Shown here: positions 1 to 8,376 of the stretch, one piece after another
How the letters are laid out: each line of letters opens with the position of its first letter
Numbering within the stretch: position 1 is the first letter of the stretch
DNA from: Acidovorax sp.
GTDB taxonomy: Bacteria; Pseudomonadota; Gammaproteobacteria; Burkholderiales; Burkholderiaceae_C
Length of the DNA: 40,215 nucleotides
Assembly: GCF_016783915.1 (NCBI RefSeq)
Contig: NZ_JADHVT010000032.1
Location: 1-40,215, forward strand
Reading direction: 5' to 3'
Translations under genes and position numbers: made by a program
The notes under the pieces: model-generated
Seen by the model: the letters and a program-made list of their open reading frames with translations, nothing else
Database searches by the model: none
What the model was told of the DNA's origin: nothing

Positions 1-249
1 GCCCTGGCCAGCCGCCAGTTTGCGGCGCGCTGGCCCACGTGGCGCGATGCTGTGAGGGGGCTGTCGGGCGGTGTGTTGCTGGGCTGGGGGGCAATGACCG
101 GGCTTGGCTGCACCATTGGCACGCTGCTGTCCGGCGGCATGGCGGTTGCGCTGTCGGGCTGGGTGTTTGGGCTGGCCGTATTTTTTGCGCTGTGGGCAGG
201 TCTTCAGATCAAGCGGCAGTGGCTGAGCAGGGGGCTACAGCAACGCTAA
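1..249 (+). CDS. YeeE/YedE-family membrane transporter, C-terminal part
   Basis: The reading frame is open from the first base of the window, so the gene begins upstream and only its last 82 codons are seen. The visible part has the stretch GWGAMTGLGCTIGTLLSG (about codons 28-45), a Gly-rich membrane segment with the Cys typical of the YeeE/YedE (thiosulfate/sulfur-compound transport, Pfam Sulf_transp) family, followed by a second hydrophobic helix and a basic cytoplasmic tail. Known members import thiosulfate or related sulfur compounds through a conserved Cys path; the substrate here cannot be told from the tail. The TAA stop runs directly into a 17-bp perfect hairpin at 249-290. Confidence 0.7.
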   Translation, partial: ALASRQFAARWPTWRDAVRGLSGGVLLGWGAMTGLGCTIGTLLSGGMAVALSGWVFGLAVFFALWAGLQIKRQWLSRGLQQR

Positions 250-290
250 GAGCCTGTTGACGATCCTCTGGGAGATCGTCAACAGGCTCT
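249..290. repeat. Solo long-palindrome element (copy A)
   Basis: This is a perfect 17-bp inverted repeat, AGAGCCTGTTGACGATC (249-265), with its complement at 274-290 and an 8-nt loop. It begins on the last base of the upstream stop codon and could end transcription, although there is no T-run after it. The right arm and its flank (CTGGGAGATCGT then AACAGGCTCTAAG) recur almost exactly at 37271-37296, the right end of a much larger hairpin element, so this looks like a deleted or solo form of that family. Confidence 0.8.
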
Positions 291-330
291 AAGACCGCCG
301 CGCAGGCCCATCCGATACACTGCGCTCCGC

Positions 331-597
331 ATGGACGCGCATACGAAAACGATGACCCTGATGGCTTGGCTCCGGCTGGCGGTGTTGGCCACCAGTGTGG
401 GTGGCTGCGCTTATTCACCCCCTGCGCCGTTCATTGTTGTTGGCAACGAGAAGTCGGTATCCATCAACTGGGAAAATTCAACGCTGGGCCCTGACGGAGC
501 CCTCAATGCGGCCGAAAAGCATTGCGCACGATATGGCCTGGGGGCAGAACTGTCGGCCCAGGTCAGTCGCTTTGAAGTGATCTACCGCTGCGTGTAA
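331..597 (+). CDS. Small predicted lipoprotein, unknown function
   Basis: This 88-residue protein has an N-terminal hydrophobic stretch ending in a lipobox-like VGGC (Cys at residue 26), so signal peptidase II processing and membrane anchoring are predicted. The mature part, about 60 residues, has no domain I recognise; it contains two further Cys (in KHCARYG and at YRCV near the end) that could form a disulfide. Similar small lipoproteins with a Cys pair are common in beta-proteobacteria and mostly uncharacterised. In-frame ATGs at 352 and 361 are alternative starts and leave a shorter signal peptide; none of the starts has a clear ribosome site. It could be a spurious frame, but the signal-like N-terminus argues for a real gene. 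Confidence 0.5.
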   Translation: MDAHTKTMTLMAWLRLAVLATSVGGCAYSPPAPFIVVGNEKSVSINWENSTLGPDGALNAAEKHCARYGLGAELSAQVSRFEVIYRCV

Positions 598-634
598 GCC
601 CCTCGCTGCAGACGCGCAAGAGACTTCGGGCGCC

Positions 635-667
635 AAAGCGCGCAGGTACGCAATGCACCTGCGCTTT
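635..667 (+). terminator. Possible terminator hairpin after the small lipoprotein gene
   Basis: The arms AAAGCGCGCAGGT (635-647) and ACCTGCGCTTT (657-667) pair, with a two-base bulge in the left arm and a 9-nt loop. It lies 38 bases after the lipoprotein stop. The run after the stem is only TTT, so it is a weak intrinsic terminator at best. Confidence 0.35.
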
Positions 668-685
668 CAGACATTTGGGGCCCGA

Positions 686-732
686 AGCGCTAGAAATACC
701 TGCCTGTAAAGCTATAAAAATAGTAGCTATTC
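686..732 (+). repeat. 45-nt GCGCTAG repeat, copy R1
   Basis: It starts with AGCGCTAG, has GCCTG in the middle (702-706) and ends with GCTATAAAAATAGTAGC. It aligns without gaps to the copy at 9844-9888 over the shared blocks GCGCTAG, GCCTG, GCTAT and TAG..ATT. It sits in the convergent gap between the lipoprotein gene and gabD and is clearly more AT-rich than its surroundings. Confidence 0.6.
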
Positions 733-768
733 ACCGGCAGAGCGAAGCGACAGCCCCCTGGCACTCGC

Positions 769-2265
769 TCACTTGCCGCCCTGGATGTCACCCAGACACA
801 AGTATTTGATCTCCACATAGTCGTCCATGCCATAGTGCGACCCCTCGCGGCCAAGGCCCGACTGCTTGACGCCGCCGAAGGGGACATGCTCGGTGGCCAG
901 AATGCCCACGTTGGCACCGACCATGCCGTATTCCAGCGCCTCGGTCACGCGGAAAATACGTCCCACGTCGCGGCTGTAGAAATAGCTGGCCAAGCCAAAC
1001 TCGGTGTTGTTGGCCGCGTCAATGGCCTCCTGTTCAGTCTTGAACTTGAAGACCGGAGCAAAGGGCCCAAAGGTTTCCTCGCGTGCGCACAGCATGTCGG
1101 CAGATGCATTGGCAACCACCGTGGGCTCGAAGAACTGCCCAGAGCCCAGCCTTTTCAGGCGCTGGCCACCCGCCACGATCTGACCGCCCTTGGCGATGGC
1201 GTCGTCCACGTGGCGCTGCACCTTGGCCAGCGCGGCTTCCTCGATCAGCGGGCCCTGGTTCACACCGGCTTCAAAGCCATTGCCCACCTTGGCCGTCTTG
1301 ACCTTGGCGGCGAACTTGGCCACGAACTCGTCGTATACGCCTTCTTGCACATAAAAGCGGTTGGTGCACACGCAGGTCTGGCCCGCGTTGCGGTACTTGC
1401 TGGCAAAGGCGCCTTCCACGGCGCTGTTGATGTCGGCATCGTCAAACACCAGGAAGGGCGCATTGCCGCCCAGCTCCAGCGACATCTTCTTGACCGTGGG
1501 GGCCGACTGCGCCATCAGGATGCGGCCCACTTCGGTGGAGCCCGTGAAGCTGATGTGGCGCACCACGTCGCTCGCGCACAGCACCTTGCCGATAGCGATG
1601 GAGTTATCGCTGTCGGCGGGCAGGATGTTGAAAACCCCTGCCGGGATGCCTGCGCGCAGGGCCAGCTCGGCGGCTGCCAGGGCGGTGAGCGGCGTCAGCT
1701 CGGCGGGCTTGATGACCACCGGGCAGCCCGCAGCCAGCGCGGGCGCGACCTTGCGGGTGATCATGGCCAGCGGGAAGTTCCATGGCGTGATGGCCGCGCA
1801 CACGCCGATGGGTTGCTTGAGCACCAAGAGGCGGCGGTTGTTGTCGAACTGGGGCAGGGTCTCTCCGTTGATGCGTTTGGCCTCTTCGGCAAACCACTCC
1901 ACAAAACTCGCGCCGTAGGCGACTTCGCCCTTGGCCTCGGGCAGGGGCTTGCCCTGTTCGGCGGTCATGATGCGGCCCAGGTCGTCCTGGTTAGCCATGA
2001 GCAGGTCGTACCACTTGCGCAGGATGATGCTGCGCTCCTTGGCCGTCTTGGTCTTCCACGGGCCCCAGGCGGCGTTGGCGGCGGCAATGGCGGCCTCGGC
2101 GTCCTGCGGGCCCAGATTGGCCACGTCGGCCAGCTTCAGGCCCGTGGCTGGGTCGTTCACGTCAAAGCGGCTGCTGCCCGCCACCCACTGGCCGTTGATG
2201 AGGCCGTCAGTCTTGAGCAGCGTGGGGTCGTTGAGCAGGGCGAGGGGGGATGTCTTCATGTCCAT
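769..2265 (-). CDS. gabD: NAD(P)-dependent succinate-semialdehyde dehydrogenase
   Basis: This enzyme oxidises succinate semialdehyde to succinate, the second step of GABA breakdown, in the cytoplasm. The 498-residue length fits the family. Visible motifs are TPWNFPLAM (160-168), the nucleotide-binding GSTEVG (242-247), the general-base Glu in LELGG (Glu264) and the catalytic Cys in NAGQTC (Cys298), with a second Cys at 300 as in GabD proteins that can form a redox disulfide. The open frame extends 29 codons further upstream, but that part has no homology-like features; ATG at 2265 has GGAAG eight bases before it, and ATG at 2259 is also possible. It is the last gene of the gabT-transporter operon, 194 bases after the second permease. 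A glutarate-semialdehyde or broader aldehyde role cannot be excluded. Confidence 0.88.
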   Translation of the reverse strand: MDMKTSPLALLNDPTLLKTDGLINGQWVAGSSRFDVNDPATGLKLADVANLGPQDAEAAIAAANAAWGPWKTKTAKERSIILRKWYDLLMANQDDLGRIMTAEQGKPLPEAKGEVAYGASFVEWFAEEAKRINGETLPQFDNNRRLLVLKQPIGVCAAITPWNFPLAMITRKVAPALAAGCPVVIKPAELTPLTALAAAELALRAGIPAGVFNILPADSDNSIAIGKVLCASDVVRHISFTGSTEVGRILMAQSAPTVKKMSLELGGNAPFLVFDDADINSAVEGAFASKYRNAGQTCVCTNRFYVQEGVYDEFVAKFAAKVKTAKVGNGFEAGVNQGPLIEEAALAKVQRHVDDAIAKGGQIVAGGQRLKRLGSGQFFEPTVVANASADMLCAREETFGPFAPVFKFKTEQEAIDAANNTEFGLASYFYSRDVGRIFRVTEALEYGMVGANVGILATEHVPFGGVKQSGLGREGSHYGMDDYVEIKYLCLGDIQGGK

Positions 2266-2459
2266 GGGAGTGCTTCCGGGAGAGGTGACGAAACAGAGGG
2301 CGAGCAGAAAAGGGAAGGGGAGCAGAGCGGGTAGCCAACGACCCGCGTACATCTAGCCAAAGGCTAGCATGGACGGGGCTGCGCCATGCGTCGCCAAAGT
2401 GGCACCGGCAGCAGGGGCGTGGGTGCGGATGCCCGCACTGGTGAACACGGCCTGCGCCG

Positions 2460-3278
2460 TCATGCGCGCCGGCCCCGCAGCCACTCCAGCGCCAGCAACA
2501 GGCTGGTGGTGAAGAGGATGAGCAGTGTGGCCACGGCGGCAATGGTGGGCGAAATGTTCTCGCGGATGCCATTGAACATCTGGCGCGGCAGCGTGGACTG
2601 GTCGGCCCCGGCCAGGAAGAGGGTGACAACCACTTCGTCGAAGGAGGTGGCAAAAGCAAACAGCGCGCCGGAGATCACGCCCGGCGCAATCACCGGCAGC
2701 GTCACGCGGAAAAAGGTGTTGAGCGGTGTCTCACCCAGGCTCAGCGAGGCGCGCACCAGGTTGTGGTTGAAGCCCGCCAGCGTTGCCAGCACGGTGGTCA
2801 GCACAAAGGGGGCACCCAGGGCTGCGTGCACGATGATGAGGCCGAAGTAGCTGTCGGCCAGGCCCAGCGGCGCGAAGTACAGGTAGGTGGCTACGCCCAC
2901 CACGATGATGGGCACCACCATGGGGGCAATCAGGATGGCCATGAGCAGGCCCTTGAACCGGAAGTCCGCCCGCGACAGGCCCACGGCGGCCAGGGTGCCC
3001 AGCACAGTGGCAATCAGCGTGGCTGCGGGCGCCACGATGAAGCTGTTGCGCGTGGCACGGGCCCATTCGGCCGACTCGAACAGGTTGCGGTACCACTTGA
3101 GCGACCAGCCGTGGATGGGGTAGGCGAGGAACGAGCTTTCGGAGAATGACAGCGGCACCATCACCAGGATGGGGACCAGCAGGAACACCAGCACGGACAC
3201 GCTCAGCGCGCGCACGGCCCACCAGCCGAGCTTGTCGGCCAACGTGGCGTACAGGGGGAATTGGGGCATGCGAAACAT
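2460..3278 (-). CDS. Polyamine/GABA-type ABC transporter permease (PotI/PotC-like)
   Basis: This 272-residue inner-membrane permease has six predicted helices and the cytoplasmic EAA-type loop (SLGETPLNTFFRVTLPVI, about 186-203) that docks on the ATPase. The late segment FATSFDEVVVTLFLAG matches the PotC/PotI half of spermidine/putrescine importers. It pairs with the permease encoded just upstream (gap 31 bases) and with the ATPase and binding protein of the same operon. ATG at 3278 is used; ATG at 3269 is an alternative. Linkage to gabT and gabD suggests GABA, putrescine or a related amine as substrate. This is inference from context. Confidence 0.85.
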   Translation of the reverse strand: MFRMPQFPLYATLADKLGWWAVRALSVSVLVFLLVPILVMVPLSFSESSFLAYPIHGWSLKWYRNLFESAEWARATRNSFIVAPAATLIATVLGTLAAVGLSRADFRFKGLLMAILIAPMVVPIIVVGVATYLYFAPLGLADSYFGLIIVHAALGAPFVLTTVLATLAGFNHNLVRASLSLGETPLNTFFRVTLPVIAPGVISGALFAFATSFDEVVVTLFLAGADQSTLPRQMFNGIRENISPTIAAVATLLILFTTSLLLALEWLRGRRA

Positions 3279-3309
3279 GGTCAGCGACTTTCAGCTTTGG
3301 AGGGAGTGA

Positions 3310-4632
3310 TCAGCCCAGACTCAATTCGGCTTTGCCAATGCGGCGGTACACGCCGTACAGCAGCAGCGTGGCAGCCAGCAGCAGGGCACCCAGCGCGCAG
3401 GCCATGCCCCAGTTCACTTCCACATTGGTGTAGCGGGCGATGTAGTAGCTCAGCATCTGGTCATCGGCCCCGCCCAGCAGCGCGGGCGTGACGTAGTAGC
3501 CAATGGCCAGGATGAACACCAGCAGCGCACCCGCGCCAATGCCGGGGTAGGTTTGCGGCACATACACCCGAAAGAACGCGGCAATGGGCGAGCTGCCCAG
3601 CGACACCGCCGCACGCAGGTAGGTGGGCGGCACGCTTTTCATCACACTGTACAGCGGCAGGATCATGAACGGCAGCAGGATGTGCACCATGGCAATCACC
3701 ACGCCCGTGCGGTTGAACAGCAGCGCCAGCGGCTGTTCGATCAGGCCCAGGCCCATCAGGCCCCGGTTGACCAGGCCTTCGGATTGCAGCAGCACGATCC
3801 AAGCGGCCACACGCACCAGGATCGAGGTCCAGAAGGGCACCAGCACCAGGATCATCAGCACGTTGGCCGAACGCGCAGGCAATGAGGCCAGCCACCAGGC
3901 CAGCGGGTAGCCCACCAGCAGGCACACCAGTGTGACCACCAAGCTGATGTGGAACGTGCGCAGCAGGATGCCCCCAAAGGCGCGCTGCTCCTCGGGCATG
4001 CGCTCGACCTGGCCCAGTGCGTCGCGCTGCAGGTCCACCGATGCGAGCAGGTAGTCGGGCGTCCAGCGGGCGCCGTTCTTGGCAATGGCGCGCCAGAAGG
4101 GTGCCTCGCCCCAGCGGGGGTCGGCGCCCAGCAGTCGCTCCCTGATGGCGTCGGCAGAACCTTCAAAAGGCAGGTCGCGGTAGGCCCCCATCACCATGGA
4201 GCGTGCGCCCGGCACCTCGGAGTTGAGCCGGCGCGCCAGGGCGCCAGCGTCCGAACGGTCGGGCAGGCGGGCGAGATCGCCCACCAGCGCGGCGTAGGCC
4301 GCCGCCGGTGGTGCGTCGCGCCGGTCCCAGCCGTCCAGGGCACGCATGGTGCCGGGCAGCGCGTTGGCCACTTCGGGGTTCTCCACCGCGCGCTGCAGCA
4401 GCGCGGCAATGGGCACCAGCAGCGTGAGCAGCAGAAACACCAGCAAGGGCAGCGTGAGGCTGAACGCCCTCCATTTGCGCCGCACTTCGGCGCGGGCCAG
4501 GGCTTTGCGCAGCGCGCCGGGGGCGTGGCTGTCCTGTGCGCGGTGCGGGGCCATATCAGGGGCGTTCATGGCGATCACGCCGGAGTGGGCTTGCATGGTG
4601 GTGGGCTCTGTCAGCTGCTGGTGTGGGCTCAT
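3310..4632 (-). CDS. Polyamine/GABA-type ABC transporter permease with large periplasmic insert (PotH/PotB-like)
   Basis: This 440-residue permease is much longer than the usual 280-310. After a cytoplasmic N-terminus the first helix lies near 58-79. A hydrophilic stretch of about 140 residues (80-222) follows before the five core helices, and by topology it should be periplasmic. The EAA-type loop is SLGSSPIAAFFRVYVPQT (about 344-361). The insert may contact the binding protein or gate the channel; I do not recognise a domain in it. The gene starts 23 bases after the binding-protein stop. Starts at internal Met13 or Met22 are possible and would only shorten the cytoplasmic tail. Confidence 0.85.
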   Translation of the reverse strand: MSPHQQLTEPTTMQAHSGVIAMNAPDMAPHRAQDSHAPGALRKALARAEVRRKWRAFSLTLPLLVFLLLTLLVPIAALLQRAVENPEVANALPGTMRALDGWDRRDAPPAAAYAALVGDLARLPDRSDAGALARRLNSEVPGARSMVMGAYRDLPFEGSADAIRERLLGADPRWGEAPFWRAIAKNGARWTPDYLLASVDLQRDALGQVERMPEEQRAFGGILLRTFHISLVVTLVCLLVGYPLAWWLASLPARSANVLMILVLVPFWTSILVRVAAWIVLLQSEGLVNRGLMGLGLIEQPLALLFNRTGVVIAMVHILLPFMILPLYSVMKSVPPTYLRAAVSLGSSPIAAFFRVYVPQTYPGIGAGALLVFILAIGYYVTPALLGGADDQMLSYYIARYTNVEVNWGMACALGALLLAATLLLYGVYRRIGKAELSLG

Positions 4633-4655
4633 GGCTCAGGCGGGCGGGCGCAGGC

Positions 4656-5690
4656 TTACTGCGTGGCCCAGGCGGCAAAGCGCTTTTCCAGCGCCTCGCC
4701 CTGGTCTGCCCAGAAGCCCACGCTGAACTGCAGGGCCTCCTTGGCGTTGGTGGCCGAGGTGGGCAGGTCGTCCAGCACCTTCTTGTCCAGCGACGCCAGG
4801 GCCTTGGTGTTGGCCGGGCCATAGGCAATGTTCTGTGCATAGGCGGCTTGCTGTGGGGTCTGCATCGTGAAAGCGATGAACTTCACAGCAGAGTCCTTGT
4901 TGGGTGTGCCCTTGGGGATGGCCCAGTAGTCCAGGTCGTAGATGCCGCCGGGCCAGTAGATCTTGAGGTTGCGGCCTTCGCGATTGGCGGCGTCGATGCG
5001 GCCGTTGAACACCGTGGTCAGGGTCACATCGCCTGCGACCAGGAACTGGGGCGCCTGGGCACCGGCCTCCCACCACTGGATGTTGGGCTTGAGTTCGGTC
5101 AGCTTCTTGAACGCGCGGTCGGCGCCGTCCTTGGTGGCCAGCACCTTGTACACGTCGGCGGGCTTCACGCCATCGGCCAGCAGCGCAAATTCGAGGTTGT
5201 AGCGCGCGCCCTTGCGCATGCCGCGCTTGCCCGGGATCTTCTTGGTGTCCCAGAAGTCAGCCCAGCTGGTGGGTGGGGTCTTGAGTTTGTCGCCGTTGTA
5301 GGCCATGACGGTGGACCACACGAAGATGCCCACAGCGCACTCGTTCACCGCAGCGGGCAGCAGGTCGGCCTTGGGCACGATCTTGCTGTAGTCCAGCTTT
5401 TCGTACAGGCCTTCATCGCAGCCGCGCGCGGCGTCGGGCGATTCGACCTCGACCACGTCCCAGGTCACCTTCTTGGCCTCGACCATGGCCTTGACCTTGG
5501 CCTGCTCGCCGTTGTACTCCACGGCCACGATCTTGTTGCCGGCCTTTTCGTAGGGCTCGTAGAAGGCCTTCTTTTGCGCATTGGCGTTGGCACCGCCGAA
5601 GTTGACGACGGTGAGTTGCTGCTGCGCCATGCTGGGCAGGGCCAGGCAGGCAGACAGGGCAGCGCAGGCGATCAGGCTCTTGTTTTTCAT
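4656..5690 (-). CDS. Periplasmic substrate-binding protein of the polyamine/GABA-type ABC transporter
   Basis: This 344-residue protein starts with a clear Sec signal peptide (MKNKSLIACAALSACLALP, cleavage predicted after SMA). The mature part looks like the PotD/PotF class: TVVNFGGANANAQKKAF near the N-terminus, then WDVVEVES, the YWPGGIYDLDYWAIPKG segment and a C-terminal helical part. An open frame runs 39 codons further upstream, but the signal peptide fixes ATG at 5690. Downstream permeases and the upstream ATPase gene (52-base gap) complete the importer. It should deliver a small cationic or zwitterionic amine, most likely GABA or a polyamine. Confidence 0.87.
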   Translation of the reverse strand: MKNKSLIACAALSACLALPSMAQQQLTVVNFGGANANAQKKAFYEPYEKAGNKIVAVEYNGEQAKVKAMVEAKKVTWDVVEVESPDAARGCDEGLYEKLDYSKIVPKADLLPAAVNECAVGIFVWSTVMAYNGDKLKTPPTSWADFWDTKKIPGKRGMRKGARYNLEFALLADGVKPADVYKVLATKDGADRAFKKLTELKPNIQWWEAGAQAPQFLVAGDVTLTTVFNGRIDAANREGRNLKIYWPGGIYDLDYWAIPKGTPNKDSAVKFIAFTMQTPQQAAYAQNIAYGPANTKALASLDKKVLDDLPTSATNAKEALQFSVGFWADQGEALEKRFAAWATQ

Positions 5691-5742
5691 GGTGCGGTTT
5701 CCTAGGGGTTGAGGGAGGGGGACGGGGAACAAAAAATGCGGT

Positions 5743-6852
5743 TCAGTGAACGTTGGGCGGGGCGTAGATGCGCACGGACTCCGTGGGGAACTCCAGCAGC
5801 ACCGCATTGCCCGGCTCGGGGTGCGGGTTGGCGTCGGCGCGGGTCAGCGGCAGCTTGACGGTGGCTTGCGCCTGGCCGGCGCCGATGTCGCACATCAGGC
5901 GCAGGTGGTCGCCGTAATAGATGGCGCGGGCCACGGTGGCGCGCAGGGCGGGGCTCTGGGGCGCGGCGCTGGCGGCATGCAGCGCAATGCGCTCGGGGCG
6001 GATGCATGCCTCGGCCGGGGCGCCGGGTGCCAGGTGGTTCACATTGAGGCCGGGCAGGCGCTGGCCGTCAGGCAACTGCAGTGCCCACGCCGTACCACTG
6101 CCTTGCAGCGTACCGGTGATGACCGTGCTGTCGCCCACAAAGCCCGCCACAAAGCGGTTGGACGGGGTCTCATACAGTGACTCCACATCGGCCAACTGCT
6201 GAATGACACCTTCGTTGAACACCGCCACGCGGTCGCTCATGGTCAGGGCTTCGCCCTGGTCATGGGTCACGTACACAAAGGTCACACCCAGCTGGCGGTG
6301 CAGCTCTTTCAGCTCGATCTGCATGTGCTCGCGCAGCTGTTTGTCCAGGGCTCCCAGGGGCTCGTCCATCAGCACCAGCTGGGGGTTGAACACCAGGGCG
6401 CGGGCCAGCGCCACGCGCTGCTGCTGGCCGCCCGACAGGCGTGCGGGCAGGCGGTCGGCCATGCCCGACAGGCGGACCATGTCCAGCGCCTTCTTCACGC
6501 GTTCGGCCTGCTCGGCCTTGGGCACCTTGCGCACGGTGAGCGGGTAGGCCACGTTCTGCCCCACGGTGAGGTGGGGGAACAGCGCGTAGTTCTGGAACAC
6601 CATGCCAAAGTTGCGCTTGTGCGGCGGCGTGCGCGTGATCTGCTTGCCATCGAGCAGGATGTCGCCCGCGGTGGGCGACTCGAAGCCGGCCAGCATCATC
6701 AGCGTGGTGGTCTTGCCAGAGCCCGAAGGCCCCAGCAGGCTCAGGAACTCGCCGCGCTGGATGTCCAGGTCCAGCGCACGCACCACAAGCTGTTCGCCGT
6801 CGTAGGTTTTTTGCACGCCGCTGAAGCGGACCAGGGGTTCTGCGTGGTTCAT
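5743..6852 (-). CDS. ABC transporter ATPase (PotA/PotG-like)
   Basis: This 369-residue ATPase energises the importer. Walker A is GPSGSGKT (41-48), the Q-loop is in VFQNYALFPH, the signature is LSGGQQQR (139-146), Walker B is LVLMDEPLGALD (159-170) and the switch His is in THDQGEA. The C-terminal ~120 residues form a TOBE/OB regulatory domain, as in PotA and MalK relatives. ATG at 6852 was chosen over an in-frame TTG at 6870, since neither has a good ribosome site. It lies 30 bases after gabT and 52 bases before the binding-protein gene, so all six genes appear to be one unit. Confidence 0.9.
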   Translation of the reverse strand: MNHAEPLVRFSGVQKTYDGEQLVVRALDLDIQRGEFLSLLGPSGSGKTTTLMMLAGFESPTAGDILLDGKQITRTPPHKRNFGMVFQNYALFPHLTVGQNVAYPLTVRKVPKAEQAERVKKALDMVRLSGMADRLPARLSGGQQQRVALARALVFNPQLVLMDEPLGALDKQLREHMQIELKELHRQLGVTFVYVTHDQGEALTMSDRVAVFNEGVIQQLADVESLYETPSNRFVAGFVGDSTVITGTLQGSGTAWALQLPDGQRLPGLNVNHLAPGAPAEACIRPERIALHAASAAPQSPALRATVARAIYYGDHLRLMCDIGAGQAQATVKLPLTRADANPHPEPGNAVLLEFPTESVRIYAPPNVH

Positions 6853-6882
6853 GGTGGTGGGGGCAATCAAGGGAGAAGGGAT

Positions 6883-8175
6883 TCAGCCCACAGCTGCGAA
6901 GCTGTCGGCCAGGATGGCCAGGCCTTCGTGCAGCAGTTCGTCCGATGCCGTCAGGGGCACCAGGATGCGGATCACGTTGCCGTAGGTGCCGCAGGACAGC
7001 AGGATGAGCCCGCGCCGCGCGGCTTCGGCCACGACCTTTTTGGTCAGTGCGGCGTCGGGGCGGTGTACATCGCCGTTTTCAAACAGCTCGATCGCCACCA
7101 TGGCACCCAGGCCGCGCACGTCGCCGATGGCGGGCACTTTGGCGGCCATTGCTTTCAGGGCACTGACCAGCAACGCGCCCATGTCCTGGCTGCGGGCCAG
7201 CAGGTTTTCCTGCTCGAACGCATCGATCACCGCCAGGGCTGCCGCGCAGGCCACCGGGCTGCCCGCATAGGTGCCGCCCAGGCCGCCAGCTGCAGGCGCG
7301 TCGATGACGTCAGCGCGGCCCACCACGCCCGACAGGGGGAAGCCGCCCGCCAGCGACTTGGCGGTAGTGATGAGGTCGGGGGCCACCGGCCATTGTTCGC
7401 AGGCGAACCACGTGCCCGTGCGGCCCGCGCCTGTCTGCACTTCGTCGGCAATCAGCAGGATGCCGTACCGTTCTGCGAGGGCCTTGAGGCCGGTGATGAA
7501 CTCGGGCGGGGCCACATAGAAGCCGCCTTCACCCTGCACGGGCTCGACGATGAAGGCGGCCACGCGCTCGGGCTCGATGTCGTTCTTGAAGATCAGCTCC
7601 ACCGAATGCAGGGCCTGCTCCACGCTCACGCCATGCAGTGCGTTGGGGAACAGCGCGTGGTAAGTCTCACCCGGGAACGGACCAAAACCCACCTTGTACG
7701 GAACGACCTTGCCGGTGAGGCCCAGCGTGAGGTTGGTACGGCCGTGGTAGCCGCCCGTGAAGGCGATCACGCCAGGGCGCTTGGTGTAGGCGCGGGCGAT
7801 CTTGATGGCGTTTTCCACGGCCTCGGCGCCGGTGGTGAGCAGCAGGCTCTTTTTGGCAAACGCGCCTGGGGCCAGCGTGTTCAGGCGCTCACACACTTCC
7901 ACGTAGGGTTCGTACGCCACCACCTGAAAGCAGGTGTGGGTGTACAGGTCCAGCTGGGCCTTGACGGCGGCAATCACGCCGGCGTGCAGGTGGCCGGTGT
8001 TGAGCACGGCGATGCCGCCGGCAAAGTCGATGAAGCGGCGGCCCTCCACATCCCACAGCTCGGCGTTGCGGGCCTTGTGGATGAAGAGTTCATGGGCCTG
8101 GCCCACGCCCCGGGCCACGGCGGCGTGGCGGCGGGTGAGGAGGGCGGCGTTGGTGAAATGGCGGTCTTGCTGCAT
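6883..8175 (-). CDS. gabT: 4-aminobutyrate--2-oxoglutarate aminotransferase
   Basis: This 430-residue, fold-type I, class III PLP aminotransferase converts GABA and 2-oxoglutarate to succinate semialdehyde and glutamate. Visible are the N-terminal WDVEGRRFIDFAGGIAVLNTGH block, the cofactor-binding TGAEAVENAIKIAR (115-128), EPVQGEGGF (211-219), the PLP ring Asp in LIADEVQTG (Asp244) and the Schiff-base Lys in TTAKSLAGGFP (Lys273). The open frame continues 38 codons upstream through a hydrophobic stretch that is not part of the family, so ATG at 8175 is preferred. It is the first gene of the operon. Other omega-amino acids such as 5-aminovalerate may also be substrates. Confidence 0.92.
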   Translation of the reverse strand: MQQDRHFTNAALLTRRHAAVARGVGQAHELFIHKARNAELWDVEGRRFIDFAGGIAVLNTGHLHAGVIAAVKAQLDLYTHTCFQVVAYEPYVEVCERLNTLAPGAFAKKSLLLTTGAEAVENAIKIARAYTKRPGVIAFTGGYHGRTNLTLGLTGKVVPYKVGFGPFPGETYHALFPNALHGVSVEQALHSVELIFKNDIEPERVAAFIVEPVQGEGGFYVAPPEFITGLKALAERYGILLIADEVQTGAGRTGTWFACEQWPVAPDLITTAKSLAGGFPLSGVVGRADVIDAPAAGGLGGTYAGSPVACAAALAVIDAFEQENLLARSQDMGALLVSALKAMAAKVPAIGDVRGLGAMVAIELFENGDVHRPDAALTKKVVAEAARRGLILLSCGTYGNVIRILVPLTASDELLHEGLAILADSFAAVG

Positions 8176-8259
8176 GGTGTGGGCGGTGGCTGTGAAGGAC
8201 AAAAAGAGGATGAAAACCAGGAATGGAGCGAATTCTGGAATCCACGCCACGACCCGTCC

Positions 8260-8315
8260 ATGTACAGCGCAGCGCTGTTTGGCGCGCACTGTGCAGGTCT
8301 AGAATCCTGTACAGG
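8260..8315. promoter_or_regulatory. Candidate MocR-type operator in the gabT/regulator divergent region
   Basis: Three related octamers lie in the 201-bp divergent gap: ATGTACAG (8260-8267), CTGTGCAG (8289-8296) and CTGTACAG (8307-8314, inside the 10-bp palindrome CCTGTACAGG). Direct repeats spaced by about two helical turns are typical of MocR/PdxR/GabR regulators. A TAGAAT at 8300-8305 could be a -10 for the plus-strand regulator gene. The assignment rests on repetition and position only. Confidence 0.5.
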
Positions 8316-8376
8316 CAATCCCTGATTTGGTGTGCGCCAACCCAGTGCACAATTCGCCGCCTTTTTTGCTCCCCTG

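Noticed and set aside
835-2334. 499-codon plus-strand frame opposite gabD
   Set aside because: Mirror frame of gabD with no domain, signal or ribosome site; composition is typical of antisense frames in high-GC DNA.
2266-2459. Extra small gene between the second permease and gabD
   Set aside because: The open frame is an upstream extension of gabD without a ribosome site or domain; the gap seems to be only spacer.
6262-8325. 687-codon plus-strand frame opposite the ABC ATPase and gabT
   Set aside because: It spans two confidently identified minus-strand genes and has shadow composition.
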